Source: Paralichthys olivaceus (Eukaryota > Chordata > Actinopteri > Pleuronectiformes > Paralichthyidae). Taken from it: DNA of 64,000 bases. Numbering within the stretch: position 1 is the first letter of the stretch; every line of letters starts with the position of its first letter. A program made the translations under genes and the position numbers. The stretch lies in contig NC_091098.1 of NCBI RefSeq assembly GCF_024713975.1, positions 13,440,316 through 13,504,315 of the forward strand. The letters run 5' to 3'. Of the stretch, positions 24,235 through 53,219 are shown piece after piece. Below the pieces are notes generated by a model. The model did not search any database. It had not been told where the DNA came from and saw nothing but the letters and a program-made list of their open reading frames with translations.

Positions 24235-27200
24235 TCAAAGGCTGGTGGAGGAGACCGAGAGGGTGGGCGAGGAGGGCGGTGGGAAGTTCAGCAGCTCCAG
24301 CACGGCCACGCCCACGCTACTGCGGCGTGTGAACATACAGGAGGCCGCTACCCACTTGTTGCTTCGCGGGTTGTACTTCTCGATGGAGTTGAGACTGGAA
24401 CTGCCATCGTTGCCTCCCACTGCGTATAACCAGCCATCCATAGACACCAGGTCATGGGTGCTCCTGGAAACAGAAAATAAAATCTGATTTTAAGAATATA
24501 TATATTCTCCATGTATTCTACAGCCTTACTGCACATTTTTACAAATAATTTCAGTTTGTCTCATCTGAATAATAATCTTAATGTATTCTGTTTCATTTTG
24601 ATAAATGTTCATTTATTACCCATAAGGTTAGGTAAATTGGAGACTCTGAATTGTCTGTAGGTGGTGGTATAGATAATGGATGGATAGATTTGCTACAGAG
24701 TGCAAGTACACATTTGTGCTTGGTGATTGACACTGAATGCAATTTGCTTTGCATTTAATTTATAATGGGCTATTCCACTGCAAAAGAGATTGTGACAGAA
24801 ATGTTCTAATATGAGATGTATGAGTCTTACAAATTGAACAATGACTGACTGATATCATCCTGTGATACAGATTGAGGACACCAGAAGGTATCAATAATTA
24901 TTTAACTTAATTATAGCAGAGGATCATTGAAAGTTGGGAGAGACAATAAAACTGAAATTTAACTTTATTGAATGATTTGTTGTTCCTCCAAGTCTAAGTG
25001 ATTATCAAGATATACAGTATCAAGGTTGGTTTGACAGAGACAGTCGGTAAATATTTTTACATCAGCTAGTGCCAAGCGTGTTTTAGAGTGACAGGTGAGC
25101 GGTGAACACAGTGTGATGTTTGGTCTGTGTAAATGGAGCCTCTCAGCAACTGGATAAGAAAAGCACCCAAAGATGATTAACACATGAGTTATTTATGGGA
25201 ACAGTATACTGCAGGAGCCTGGAAACATCACAGACATTAGCCCCTTTAACGCAGTCTGTTCGTGGCAGGAATGATGCACCTTTATTAGATCTCGCATTCT
25301 GTATTAAAGGCACAGGGCGGGTCATAAGCCACAGAGGTGGATCAACGTCTGTGTTGAAGAGAGTGTGGCGGGACAGGTGTAAACACTGTTGTGTTACACA
25401 TCACGCCTCTAGTTACAGATCGACGGCACAGCATCAGAGATCACACACTTGGTCTACAACATACCGGGTTTGTTTGGTTCAATATAAATAAGCAAAGTGT
25501 CTTAATGGCAATATAGTGTTAAAAAAGAGGCTGTGTGTGTGCGTGCGTGAGGGGCCAGGGGAATATCTGAATTGCTGATGCGTCCTAAAATCACAGACTG
25601 CTTCATCTCCCTCTCTGATGTCTACACTGTATCACAGTGTGCATGCAAGCCTGCATTAATAGACAAGCCTGCTTTGACAATCACCTGCGAGACAAGTATC
25701 ATCTTCTAAAAAACAGGAACAAAGAAATTACTGTTGTAGAAAAATAAAGAATGCCCTGAGTCCCATCCCTTGGATCACAAAGATTTTCCACAGAGCAAAA
25801 TAATCACAGTAGGTGTTTTCTTATGGCAAACTCAGAAAAGACTGCAGTGTTGTTTCAATGGAAATTTTAAATTTTAAATTCTGTGCACTTGGAATCATAG
25901 AACCACCTAAGCCAACCATGTGTTAGTTGTGTTACTCAATTACATTTCCTGGATCCACCCCAGCTCTTTTGTCATATGTCATCTGCCCTCACATCTTTTA
26001 GCTGACGCGCTCAACATCTTTTTACTAATAAAAGTAAAGCTGACAGTTGAAATGAGTAATGGAATTGTGTAACTTTAACATAAAGGTGCTTGATGACTGA
26101 AATAGGGGCCTGCTCATTTTTTGCAGTGTTTAAATTTGATAAACAGATTAGGCTGCAAGCCGCTTTCTCCTCAGCTCTGGTGGCATTTCTCTTTAGAATT
26201 TTCGAATTTAAATTCTTTCCTTATCGTACTTTAAGCTGCTGTGAAGACATACTTCTTTTTAATTGCACTTGGACCTGACATTACTGTTCATATGGAAGTG
26301 AGTTGTGGCTCCAGATTCCAGACTAACCTGCGTATGTTCATGGGGGCCACTCCCTCCCAGGTGTTGGTCTTGGGGTTGAACCGCTCCACCGAGTTCAGGC
26401 AGCTGGTGCCGTCATTCCCTCCCGCGACATACAGCATGCCATCCAGCACGGCCACCCCGGCACTGCTGCGCCGACTCAGCATGTTTGCGATGGCTGTCCA
26501 TGTGTTGCTCTGTTCATCAGATCAAGAGACAGTGGATTGGTCACATGCTCATACATTCCTCCATAATGCCATATGTTTTCTTGCGCATTCAGATTCCACA
26601 CCTGGCAACAGGCATCTTACTCTGATGTTAAATTTAACAGCATACAACTTACCTGCGGGTCATATTTCTCCACTGTTGCGAGATGTGAGGAGCTGTCATA
26701 ACCTCCCACTGCGTACAAGCTGCTATCTGGAGGGGAAAAGGGAGTAAACACTCAGAATGTAAATAGTAGGATTCGAATAGCATGTAGCAACTCCCCCTTG
26801 ATTTCAGATATACGTACATACATTAAGTTGAACAGTATGTTCATGATAATGTGTTTTCTGGCATTTCCTACCCAGAGTTGCGACTCGGACATATCTTCTG
26901 CGGGTGCTCATGGCAGCAATTGAGGTCCATGTACTAGTCAGAGGGTCATAACGCTCAGCACTGAGAGAAGAGAAAAACACTTAGTTGTATTCAATATAAT
27001 GATACTGCAAAGCTGCACTATATAAATGAACTGTGTTTAAGATCTGGTCTTGCAAACACACAAAAAGCTACAACACTGCACTAAATCACTGCTTCATACT
27101 CTCATCTTCTGTGTGTACCTGTTGAGACAGGAAGCCCCATCATAACCTCCTGCAGCGTACAGCAGGCCGTGTAGTACAGCTACACCCAAACAGCTCCGTC

Positions 27201-30200
27201 GTGTTCCCATGGAAACCTCAGGCTGCCAGGAGTTGGTGATGGGGTCGTAAGACTCCACAGTTGCAAGATCTGAGGTGCCATCATACCTGAGGAGATTTGG
27301 ATGTAAATCAATCAGAAAGGCGTTTAGATGATTTACATAGCAAATACTGCTATAAATAAAGAAATATGATATGCATGGCAACAGAACAACAGTCGACTTT
27401 ATAAGCTATTTTTAAAAGAGGAAACATTTCAACGGCTTATCAGAAGGAAGCAGCTGTTTAACTTTTGTATATCTATCACTCAGGTTTTTTTTTTTTAATG
27501 ATCAAAACATCCGAATATTCCACCTGCCAATCTTCTTCACAAAAGTCAGGTTTAGTTCGTAACAACTTTATGTTTGATTAAGTGATGAGATGGCCGCATC
27601 ACTCACCCTCCTACAGCATAGAGTCTGTTGCCAATAGCTGCCACGCCCACCCGTGCCCGCCGAGTGGACATGGACGCCACCATGTGCCAGCGGTCTGTCC
27701 TGGTGTCATAAGCCTCACAGTCTCCATGGATGGCAAACAAGCTACCACCACCTGGGACACACAGCAACAAAACCACATTTTAACATCAAGCAGTAAAGAG
27801 GTTGAGGCCAAAGTGTGGGATCATTTCAGAGGGATTGTTGTTAGGTTGTCAGGAGTCCCACAAAGAGTCCTGGCTTAGAATTAATGGATGATGATATTTT
27901 CATAAACTGCACACAAGTATGTTGTAATTGCAAATTAAAGTTCTTACACTTAAAATAAGGAACTGTACTTGAATTGCTAAGATTTAGTTGTGAGGGGATT
28001 TGGGATTATGCAAGGCTTCAGCATGAAAAACATCACTAACTACATTAAACTGACTCTTTGTCAAACAACTAAACTAAAAAAACGAGTGATATCTCTATGT
28101 AGAAAAACACATCTAGATATGATAGAAAAGCAGGAAGTGGCTTTCAGTGCTTGTTTCATTCAAATCTCGTGGTGAATCAAATTTCTCGCTTTTGTTTTTG
28201 AAACACATTGTATAACATCCACGATACATGACTACATGATACAATACTGCAAAACTACCAGACCATCAGATTTCAATATAATTATTTCACCATTTTTATC
28301 CCCCAGCGACATAATACTCTATTCTTATAGTTTCTGAGTGACATGGGATGTGTTGCCAAAGTGCACTCTGGTGGGTACCACACTGACCAACAGCAAAGAG
28401 TACGGGGCTGGCGCCCTCACAGCGACGCAGGCGTGTTCGGCTGTTGCTGAGGACGCCCCTCTGCTCAGGCATCAGGTGGTACTTCAGGGCCTCGATCAGA
28501 AGGTCCTTGCACTCAGAATGATGACGCACCAGCAGCTCCGTGTCAACATTGCTCATTAGAAAGTCTCGCCTCAACAGTGGCAGCCTTACACACTTCATCA
28601 GCTGACAGGGACAGAGAATGGTGGGAGGTCAATTCAGATTAGGATGGAGAAAAGGGGTGTTAAGTACATTATTGTCATACTGAAAAATTCAGAGTTGAGA
28701 CATCATCTCTGGTGAGATGGGACCAGTCTTACCCATGGTACATGTTGCCTGCGTCCGTCTATATCATGTTTCACCCAGCTCAACACGGACCGGTACACTT
28801 CCTCCTCAGATGGCACATTGAGATTGTCACTGGAGATCAAGTCCAGGACCTGGATGAGGGAGGACAAAGCAGATTTTACACAATATTTACAAAAACAACT
28901 TTATCAGATGTAAACCTACAGTGCCATTAATTCAACTGGAACCATCCAAAACGCATTGCAGCAACATTTGCTTATGAAAAAAAGGACAGTGAAAGATCTG
29001 TGTCAACACAGGAAGAAAATTGCGTTGCTGTAACTAGTGCTAGTTTCTGTATGTTGTACCCAAATTTGTCTGCTGAGCTGTTGCCTCTCTTCCTTCCTCC
29101 TCTCTGCTCTCTCCCCTGACCTGATACTCTTTATCCTGACTGATTGGTGGCACTATGCCTTGTCTTCATTGTTTTAAAATGAAACCAATCTATTTGAATG
29201 AATCAATGAAAAAAAAAAGCAAAACAAATAATTTTAGGCACCATTTTAACTTTGACCCTTTCTTGCATTAATGCTTGTGTGCCACTGTAAGGTCTTTATG
29301 TGTGTAGTGGTGCTGTGATATATTTGAAGTTAGTATTATGTGTGTGTGTTTCTGTGGCACGACTGAGTGCTGCAGTCAGTGGCTGGTTGGCACAATTCCC
29401 AGATCAACCCAAAGCTGGCAGGCCTGGGTGGGGCCAGAGCAGCCAGCTGCTACTGCTGCTGTTGTCTTGCCTGGCCAGATCAGGGCAACAGTTTACAGTC
29501 TCCACTAATCCACAGTCACACAGAGAAATACTGCTACTGCTGCTGCCCCACCCTGCAGTCAAAGTGTGTATATATGTAGAGATGTAAAGAAAGGGAAGAC
29601 GGCATGAATAACAAATGTTTGAATGAAAAGGGTTGGATGCATGAGACACCTATGCACACAGCAATAAGAATTCATTCATCCATTGTTTTCTTCAAAATGT
29701 CACACGTGTAATGCAACATCTCTGAAGCATCACCAAAGTAAACTAGTGAACATCCTGTCATGCTTTTCCACATCCTTCACAGAACAATGAAAGAAATATG
29801 GGGCATATTTCACAGCTCCATGAGCTCAGAGCAGCCCGGATATAAACGCAGCTCTGCTGAAGATTTATCACAGTCACAGAACAACTGCAGACAGAATGGG
29901 TGGCAGAGCCAAAGAAAGAGTAAAACAGAAGAGTGGGGACGGATAAAAGAAAATGGTCTCTTTTTAATCTGACTTTATGCTTCTTAACTTTAATGGACTG
30001 CGCCCACACACACACATTGTAGATCCTGTCTTGAGGCTTTGAAAGCCACAGACAGAGCGAGTGACGCTCTGTGTTTTACCCTGAGGGAGCAGTCTCTTTG
30101 GTGCTGTGGGGATTTCTTCTTAGAGGTGAGATGATAATGGGGAAGTGATGCTGGCAGCTGTTCTTCTCAACGCGACTTTATTCATACCAACCTCACATGG

Positions 30201-33200
30201 CTCAACCAACATACATTTGCGTAACCCAGACGCTGTTTCATAAAAGAGATGATGTTTTCTACCTCTGCAATGTTTTCCCCTGTTTGTAAAATAGTAATTG
30301 TAAATTGTAAAAAAATTGTAAAAAAAATTTCTGGTCTGGTTCAGGGGGGGAACCATTCATTTTTTAAAAGTTTCTTTAACATTGTTTGATGAAGCTTATT
30401 CAATGTGTTCACAATTTTCCGAGTAAATAATTCATGGATCTTGGAAAGAAAAAAGAAATCTGTCATATCTAGGAAACTGATATCTATGAGCGTGTTCAAT
30501 TTGGTGCACCTAGATTGGATTTAAGTAAACTGCCGGGCCTTGACAGAGGTATGTTCTCTACTGAGAGCCATTCTAGTTTCTCTCTAAAATAAAGGGCTTT
30601 TAGTTTTGTATGCTATTTTGAGGTCTATAAAATCAAAAGCGTAAAAAAACAACAAAACAATTAAAAATGAAAGAAGACTTTGTTAACAACATCCTATTCA
30701 TGACCACTCAGAAATATTCACATAACCGACGAGTTAAATGTATATTTTAAAATGTAGGGCAGTGTTTTGATACTTGAAATCATGGGCCAGTTAACCTCCT
30801 GTTAAAATGAACATGAATCCCTCATCACCAGACCTGTGAATCAATCTACAGTGACGGCAGGTCCCAGTCCTGTGTGTTGATTTTGGGTGGTGGAGCTACC
30901 ACTTTGTTTACATTTAGCAACCGGTGCCTTTTTGTTTCTTTAACCTTTATTCATCCGGGGGAGTTTCTCTGAAAACAATGCTTTCTTATTTTAGGAACTA
31001 TCTCGCTCACTTCACACTCACTAACAATCAGCCGCTGTCTGATCTACTGGCAGCTGGGCAACCCTAATGAGAAGCTGGTTTTCTGTGCCTTGCTTAAGAC
31101 CACTTCAGCAGTTTATTCTGCTAGTTTGGGAATCCAGCAAGCAACCGTCTGGCCAAGGCTGCTCCACTTGATGGCTTTTACTGAATCTAACCTGAATCTA
31201 GTTAATTTCATCCCACATCACAGCTCAACAAAATACACTCTGTCTGGTGTGTAAACAGACGCACATACTGGCATAAGAACAAAACAACACAACAGAACAG
31301 AGAGCAGCAGACCTACTTCACACCACCAAGTCCCCCATGAGTTGCCAGAGAGGACACTGACATGGGAAACAGTGGCTGGGACTTTGCCTCGGCTTGTCTC
31401 CATGACAACCGCAGTGTATTGAATAGACGTACCCCTGCAGCTGGATCAGGGGTTACACATTGGTTAAGGGAACCTTAAAGTTTGGATAGAAAATTGTGTT
31501 CAGGGTGGAAAAGGAGAAGCTTCGAGACTTTAATAAATGTCTTTAGTGAATCACTTGTGCAGAATTTAAAACAACACTTTCTACCTCACAGTATCAACAC
31601 TAACCGTTGTGTCAATCATGACAATATCTTGCTCTTAATCCAACTTGACCTAGATACACTTGTCAGGACATTAGTTGTTTAACAACAGGGGTATCTTTGG
31701 CACAATAACATTTTGGTTCTTTTTTATAAACTCTTCCTATAAGATTATATAGTCTATAATAAAAAATGGCACAAAGGAAGAAGTGTTGTGATGCTTATTT
31801 TTGCTCACAATTTTCATGGGTATAACAAATCTTCGATGATTAACATCAGCTGGGCTTGCTGGCCAATTATAACTTTGTGATTGCATGTTAACTAGGTGTT
31901 AAAGTAGCATACAGCAGTGACTCGAGATTATCAATCCCTTCCAAAAAGACAAAAAACTAAGTGTCGATGATGTCTAGACACAATGTAATCACAGTGAGAT
32001 CATGGGGATGTCTTATCACTTTAGTGTTCCACTAAGTTAGCCATAGAAAAAGGCATTGATGTGTTATGCTATTACAAATGAACACACTCAGTCAATCACT
32101 GTGCTTCACTCAATACATGAATTCCCACTTCATTAATGTTAATTATGCAGGGAACTAAGAATGTCATTCATATTTGCTGCATGCTTTTAGCTATTTAGCT
32201 ACACATATGAACTATTGGTGATTTTCCTGTGAGAGGGTAGATCAGTTGCTGCTAAACAAACTAACAGGCAAGCTATGTAGCACCCTGTTTCACCTGATGT
32301 TTCGTTATCCTGCATGGGGTTACATAACTGACACCTTTCACTTGAGATGCAACATCTATATTTGGAGAATGTGTCAGAGACATGAAATATTGTTGAAGAC
32401 CTGGGGTTATAATTACATATTATTTAAATAAGATAACAGAACTACAGTAGTTTACTGTTTACTGTACTAACACCTTTGAGATTGAATTTCCACCCCTGTG
32501 CCTGATTGAATAGTCCATGGCAGCAACAAGAATCAGTGACTAGCTGATGTTTTCTAATGAGTGTTCTCTCAGGTGAGTCTGTAGGGAGGTGAAAAAATGA
32601 TTTGGATACAACTTTGCCAATAGTCAAGGTTATATGGTTACAATTCAACCAGGATACAAGTCAATATAAAATGCTTCTCGGTATTACTCCATGTTTTCTT
32701 TTCATTCCATTTGTCACAAAGTAAACTCAGACGAGGCCGTATCTGGGAATGTTTTGTCTACCATGTTCACCATTAACATCTGGCTTTTGTCTGCAATAAG
32801 AATGGAAACAATCTGCATGAACTCCCAGGTCCAATGACTCTGCTCATTTTTGTGTAAAAGAGGTATAACAAACACAAGAAGCAATTTCGAGTAGACAGCT
32901 TTACCAACAACTGTTTATTTCCCACCATGAACATGCCACCAATACGTTTTCTATGAAGTACTTTCTTGTAGAAGACACAGCAGGAGACAGAAAAAGTAGC
33001 ATGCTTACCTGTTTCAGTGGCAGTAGCATGAACTCTTCTGTCTTGGACACCTCCACAAAGTGCTGCAGGACATACTTGTGTGCTGACTTGAGCAGGTCAC
33101 TGCAGGAGTGCGTGTCAGCAAAGCCTCGGATGCCCAGGCAGTTAGAGGGGTCCAGCTGGCTGAGGAGGAATTTACAGCAGGCGTCCCGCACCCCGTTGAG

Positions 33201-34415
33201 CTGCAGCAGGCTTGCTGCTGGGAGCAACGTCTGGCAATTACAGGTGGAAATACATCATGAGTCTGATTGCATCTTATGGTAGATAGGGGGGGGGTCAAAG
33301 CAAAAGTCTAATTCAACAATTTGTTCTATAAATCTGATATCAGCTGCCTTACCTGCACATTTCCTTCCCCAACCACAATCTCAGCTGTGTAGGCATACTG
33401 GACTAGCTGCTCCAAAGCCTGAGAGTCAATGTCATGAAGGGTCACGTGGGTCTGCCGACTTTCTGACATCTCATCTGCATCTCACACAATGAAAGCGGTT
33501 ACATTTCTCCTAGAGTTATAAGCCGTAAAAATTGACTGATATAATTGCCTCCCTGTTCAATCATACTGACACACACAGCAGCTCCTAATGTAGATGGCTC
33601 AACTGCCAAGTATCAGCACAGTTAATTTGTTGCTCTCCATTTGATCAGTTGTTTAAATCTATACGTTCTTGTCCTATGTGCATGTTCCTGCTTAACAGTG
33701 GGTCAGAAGGTTCATGTTCCATCTCCTGGTAGTTTGAAGAAATCCCAACACAACTACAGGAGAACTACCATTGCCATTTAGGTGATAGTAAAAGATCAAC
33801 GGTTTCTCTTAAAATGGGACAGTTAGTGAGTGGGTCAGATGAGAGGTAGTCCAGAAGGTGAGTCTCAGAGCCAGAAGACTAACTGTCTGGAGACTCATTG
33901 TACCCTAACAAAGGTCTAGTACCGGGAGGAAATCTGAGACAAACACACATATCACCAGACCACCTGTGCCACAGACAGGATGAGGGGAAGGAAGCGGTGA
34001 TGCTGGGAGGATGAGGTGCACTCACTGCACACACAAATTGTCCTGTCATCGAACTATGAGTAACAGTGCAAATGTATGTGCAGTTTGATGTCGGAGTCAT
34101 GAAGATGATGGGCTTCATGGATGAGAGCACAAAGTGAAGTGGAGACAGGCGACGTGTAGAGGAATAAATTAGACAAGCTGGACAAGATGGACTGAACTTA
34201 CTGGTAAACATAGCGTGGAAGTAGGGGCTGCAGGATGCCAGCACCACTTTGTGTGCCTTGATTTCTTTGTTGGAGACATGGAGCACAATGTCACACAGCA
34301 GGCCACGCTGTCGCATCCTGTTCATGGACACGAAGGAGTCGTGGTAGTGGCGCTTAGAGTTGTGCGAGATGCTGTGCCCATCGCGGTTGAGCAACTGCAT
34401 GCCCCCCTCCATCAT
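24235..34415 (-). CDS. klhl17: kelch-like family member 17 (actinfilin), 11 coding exons
   Basis: Coding exons in transcript order: 34415-34202, 33474-33353, 33230-33009, 28849-28733, 28601-28388, 27751-27607, 27286-27119, 26960-26872, 26726-26653, 26509-26328, 24463-24235; all GT-AG and in phase, 591 aa. Domains: BTB about residues 28-135, BACK about 140-245, six kelch repeats about 290-575, and a C-terminal tail ending TLSVSSTSL exactly as in human KLHL17. Human KLHL17 binds F-actin at neuronal synapses and serves as a CUL3 adaptor for the kainate receptor subunit GluK2; the same role here is by homology. The start is the first ATG (34415-34413) in a good context (GCACCATGA), with a second ATG right after it. 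Human has about 50 extra, proline-rich residues before this point; they are absent or in an unseen upstream exon. Confidence 0.96.
24280..27751 (-). other. klhl17: kelch repeat exons of Klhl17
   Basis: Six exons encode the beta-propeller. Each repeat shows the GG doublet and spaced Tyr/Trp, for example [73 protein letters not shown] and [20 protein letters not shown]. The propeller is the substrate- and actin-binding part. Repeats are split by introns inside the GG motif (for example G-G split at 27607/27286), as is usual in this family. Confidence 0.9.
28850..33008. other. largest internal klhl17 intron
   Basis: A 4.2 kb intron. It contains a fragment of the dispersed repeat (30408-30570) and a GC-richer stretch at 29360-29560 with two TACTGCTGCTG runs. 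No coding exon or RNA gene was recognised. Confidence 0.5.
30408..30570 (+). repeat. fragment of dispersed teleost repeat
   Basis: It contains AATAATTCATGGATCTTGG, GAAACTGATATCTATGAGCG and CAATTTGGTGCACC, the 3'-type blocks of the family seen at 11391-11670. It lies in a klhl17 intron. Confidence 0.45.
33353..34415 (-). other. klhl17: BTB domain exons of Klhl17
   Basis: Exon 34415-34202 encodes [27 protein letters not shown] and [16 protein letters not shown], the first half of a BTB dimerisation domain. Exon 33474-33353 continues with [18 protein letters not shown] and [13 protein letters not shown] sequence, and 33230-33009 starts [11 protein letters not shown] and enters the BACK region ([15 protein letters not shown]). 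The BTB half recruits CUL3 in this family. Confidence 0.9.
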
Positions 34416-34460
34416 GGTGCCTGATGTGGCGGTCGCAGGCCTGGGCCACACTCTGGCCAA

Positions 34461-35983
34461 CTGAAACCCCGAGAAAACCGTTTCAAAGTCAGTTAATGCC
34501 AACGTCACCGTCCTACAAAAATGTCTTTCGTCATCAGAAAAGTCGCAAGAGCTTAGTCTATCTGTAGGGATGCAAGTTTTATGACAGATGTCCTGGGCAA
34601 TCATTGTACCTACAGTTATTGTTATAGCATCCATCTTGACAGCTAAGACATGAAGCCTACCAGCATGATGGAAATATCAGTGCCATAAAAAAGTGATTGC
34701 TGGCCTGATTATTTGAGATTCATTGTCAAAACTGATTAAATGTAATTATTGTGTGCCAAAAACAGCAATTATTACTTAAACTGGAATCAAATCAATGCAG
34801 GCTTCTAACAAGTTTAACTGCATGACAATCAGCAGCCAACTCCCACCACCTCCTTATCCCAGCTGCAGCCCCTGTTAGGCAGGGTAGGAGGAGAAGAGTA
34901 TGCAGCCTGAGTTTGCTTCTTTTCTTTTTTTTCTTTGTACACTCAGCTGCTTTGCTCTTGGATGGAGAACCCACTTCAGAACATTGCATAACCGTCGTCA
35001 CGCGGCAAGACGTTGCAGTCTGAGGAATATTTAGGATGCTCTGAGGTAAACCCAAATAAAGTATTAATATCACATGCCTAAAGAACTTCAAGCAAGGTAC
35101 CCCCAGCTCCTCTGATGAAGTCTTTCCAAATAGAACATTTATTAACATATCCAGTCCATCCTGCAGTTGGATGTAGATCTTTAATTGTGATTTCTTTTCA
35201 TTTTAAATTTACTCAACATGATTGTTAATACAAAGATACATTTCTGCTTCAGAAACGCAATGTTAAAAAACTCAACAAAAAAGCAGCCTCTAACCTCATG
35301 AGTCGAATATTGGAATATTGAGCAGTTCAAAGTCTGAGACACAGCAACAAATTATTCATTGTGTCAAAGTTAAGTTTCACATACCTCAGTCCAGCAGACT
35401 ACTGACTGAGGATCAGTGCATCATAATAATGTCATCTGTCCAGAGCCACTCTTTCAACTAAACACTGTCCCACAGACGACCATCGTCTCAAATGTCTCAA
35501 CAGCTGTCTGGCGTCTAGCTTTGAGTTCCATTTTCCAAAACACAATAGACTACAAACCACACCGACCATATATGAGGGAACAATCTGCTCTCATGCCCGA
35601 GGAAAAAACATGAGACAATGCTGACAATTGAGACACTGATACAGGGAGGATGAGGGCAGGCGTGACAACTCGATTACCACAGATAACACTAACAGAGAGA
35701 AGCACTGGTCCTGCTCATCCCAGGCTTGTCTCTTAAAATCTCCTCTCCCCTCTCTGGCTCAAAACCCTTGGCTGACATCCACACAAAGCCTCAGTGGCAA
35801 ACATGCACATGCAACAATCTTGTCGGATGCACTGTAATCTCTGTCAGTGTGAGGGATGTTTCTCTTCATACATCAGCCTCCTTGTGTGATCTGAAGAACC
35901 CCCCCAACCCCCACTCCATCTATTTTGAATAACAGCAGCTATCAGCAGCTGCAGCACAGAGAATGGATGTGTCAGTTTTTTAC
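34461..35983. other. klhl17 5' intron
   Basis: Between the splice acceptor before the first coding exon (exon begins at 34460, acceptor GGGGTTTCAG on the minus strand) and a possible upstream untranslated exon. No other feature was recognised. Confidence 0.4.
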
Positions 35984-36282
35984 CGGTGGCTGTGTTGAGG
36001 TGATCCTTGGATTCAGTGTCTTCCTCCAGGTGATGGCAGATAAATGTGCGGCTGTCGCAGTCAGATCGGGTTTGAAAGTGGCCCCCAGTGTCTGACTATC
36101 TGTCCATACTCTGACTCAGACACACGACATGTGAAGGGAGCCTCTGTTTTCTGCTGTATGGCTGTATATGGTTGACGTCAATGCAAAAAAACTGCATGAA
36201 CGCTGACATCGGTTTGTTAAGGTGGAGCTGGAGCTACGGGATGACAGAGTAGCATCGCTGCTCATGATGTTGAAAAAATAAA
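35984..36282 (-). other. klhl17: possible klhl17 5' untranslated exon
   Basis: On the minus strand a C-rich tract and ACAG precede 36282, and ACCG|GTAAAAAA follows 35984, so both splice borders are plausible. Stop codons in the frame that would join the klhl17 coding exon make it non-coding. It is inferred from splice-like signals only; the transcript may skip it. Confidence 0.3.
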
Positions 36283-36428
36283 CTGTGGGGGGGGGCAGAG
36301 GTTGACATGTTAGAAACAGGAGGCTCCATAGGCGCACATGTCGACCTTTTACACAATTTACATTTGTTTATTATGTGACGCGACGCGGTCGACCTTAAGC
36401 GCCCCTCTTCTTTTTGTCTAGCCAGAGT

Positions 36429-36437
36429 CCGGAAGTG
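36429..36437 (+). promoter_or_regulatory. ETS-type site
   Basis: CCGGAAGTG is a consensus ETS/GABPA site, common in promoters of widely expressed genes. It lies about 0.8 kb upstream of the noc2l start codon. Confidence 0.35.
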
Positions 36438-36769
36438 CGTTCGATTAATATATTTGCGCTACAGCGAGAGGCGGGGTTTCGATAACAAGCGACACGATTG
36501 GTTAGAAGCTGAACCGTCTGCCGCTTCGGTTAGCCCCGATAACTAAATCAAACCAACTCCGAGCGAACACCGCTCAATAATATATAAAGCATAACATTGT
36601 TCTACTTGTGAAAGCGGTGTTTGTGTGTGTGCACCTTTCCAACATTTGACCATCATCAAAATAAAAATAACAGCCATGACCATTGAAGTTACTCTATGTA
36701 TGGGCTAACTAGCTTAGCTCACGTTAGCTCTGCAGTGACAGACGGATGTAAACCAGCAGTTTAACTCAC

Positions 36770-36960
36770 CACCAGTCGTCGTCGGTGTCGGTGTGACAGC
36801 GCCGCTCTCTTCCTGTTTGAACGCGAACCCAGCTTCGTAACCGTGTAACAGGACGGACACGAACATGAAGAAGTGAAATATGTCTGCTTGACTCCGCTGC
36901 AGCCGATTATTTCATTTGAAGCTCACGTGTGGCATCAAAACACTGCTTGTTCTCGCCCGC
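36770..36960 (-). other. klhl17: probable first (untranslated) exon of klhl17
   Basis: The minus strand has a very good donor, ACTGGTG|GTGAGTT, with the exon ending at 36770. The exon sequence is CpG-rich (CCGACACCGACGACGACT), fitting a promoter-proximal 5' exon. The upstream limit is a guess. It places the klhl17 start only a few hundred bases from noc2l, head to head. Confidence 0.5.
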
Positions 36961-37182
36961 ACATCTTTGACAGTGAAATTTCGAGGTTGCTGTGCTCGCC
37001 GACGTTTCTTTTATCGCGCTGGTCCTTATTATTTCTAACGGGATAAATGAAACGCTTTCATTCATCACCTGAAACCAAAATAAACTGGTTGTAATGGACC
37101 AAAGTAATTGTTACGTTTTTAGACGCTTTACTGCGCTAACTGCCCATGAACCATAAAACCAATTCCTACGTTCTACACTGAG

Positions 37183-37201
37183 GCATTGTGGGTATTGAAG
37201 T
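37183..37201 (-). promoter_or_regulatory. noc2l: ZNF143/Staf-like binding site
   Basis: Read on the minus strand, ACTTCAATACCCACAATGC differs at about two positions from the long SBS consensus ACTACAATTCCCAxAATGC. It ends 28 bases before the noc2l ATG, next to TCTCGCGG. The length of the match makes chance unlikely; use by ZNF143 is inference. Confidence 0.55.
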
Positions 37202-37228
37202 CTCGCGGCGTCACGTTTGGAATCCAGC

Positions 37229-53045
<15,817 letters not shown>

Positions 53046-53202
53046 GGTTCATTGCTGCTCACATGAGAGACTTTCTACTTCTTCCACTTTACCAGCCATC
53101 TATTCTCACAGTATTTCTGAACTTTTGATATTTTCTTTGCTTTTTATCACTTGTACAGTGCAAATGTGTTTGCGATATAATTTTATTAAGCATTGAAATT
53201 CT

Positions 53203-53208
53203 ATTAAA
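53203..53208 (+). terminator. noc2l: noc2l polyadenylation signal (ATTAAA)
   Basis: ATTAAA lies 158 bases after the noc2l stop codon. It runs straight into a genomic A tract, which may confuse oligo-dT based mapping of the true end. Confidence 0.5.
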
Positions 53209-53219
53209 AAAAAAACAAT

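Larger units (their letters stand above)
36770..37228. promoter_or_regulatory. shared head-to-head promoter of klhl17 and noc2l
   Basis: This interval lies between the probable klhl17 first exon and the noc2l start codon. It contains an E-box CACGTG at 36924-36929 and a ZNF143-like site at 37183-37201; an inverted CCAAT box (GATTGGTT, 36496-36503) and an ETS site (36429-36437) lie just outside. There is no TATA box in a fitting position. The human genes are also head to head. Confidence 0.6.

Noticed and set aside
33879..34634. 251-codon minus-strand frame
   Set aside because: Only 34415-34202 is klhl17 coding sequence. The frame runs past the acceptor at 34460 on one side and the donor GTAAGT below 34202 on the other into introns.
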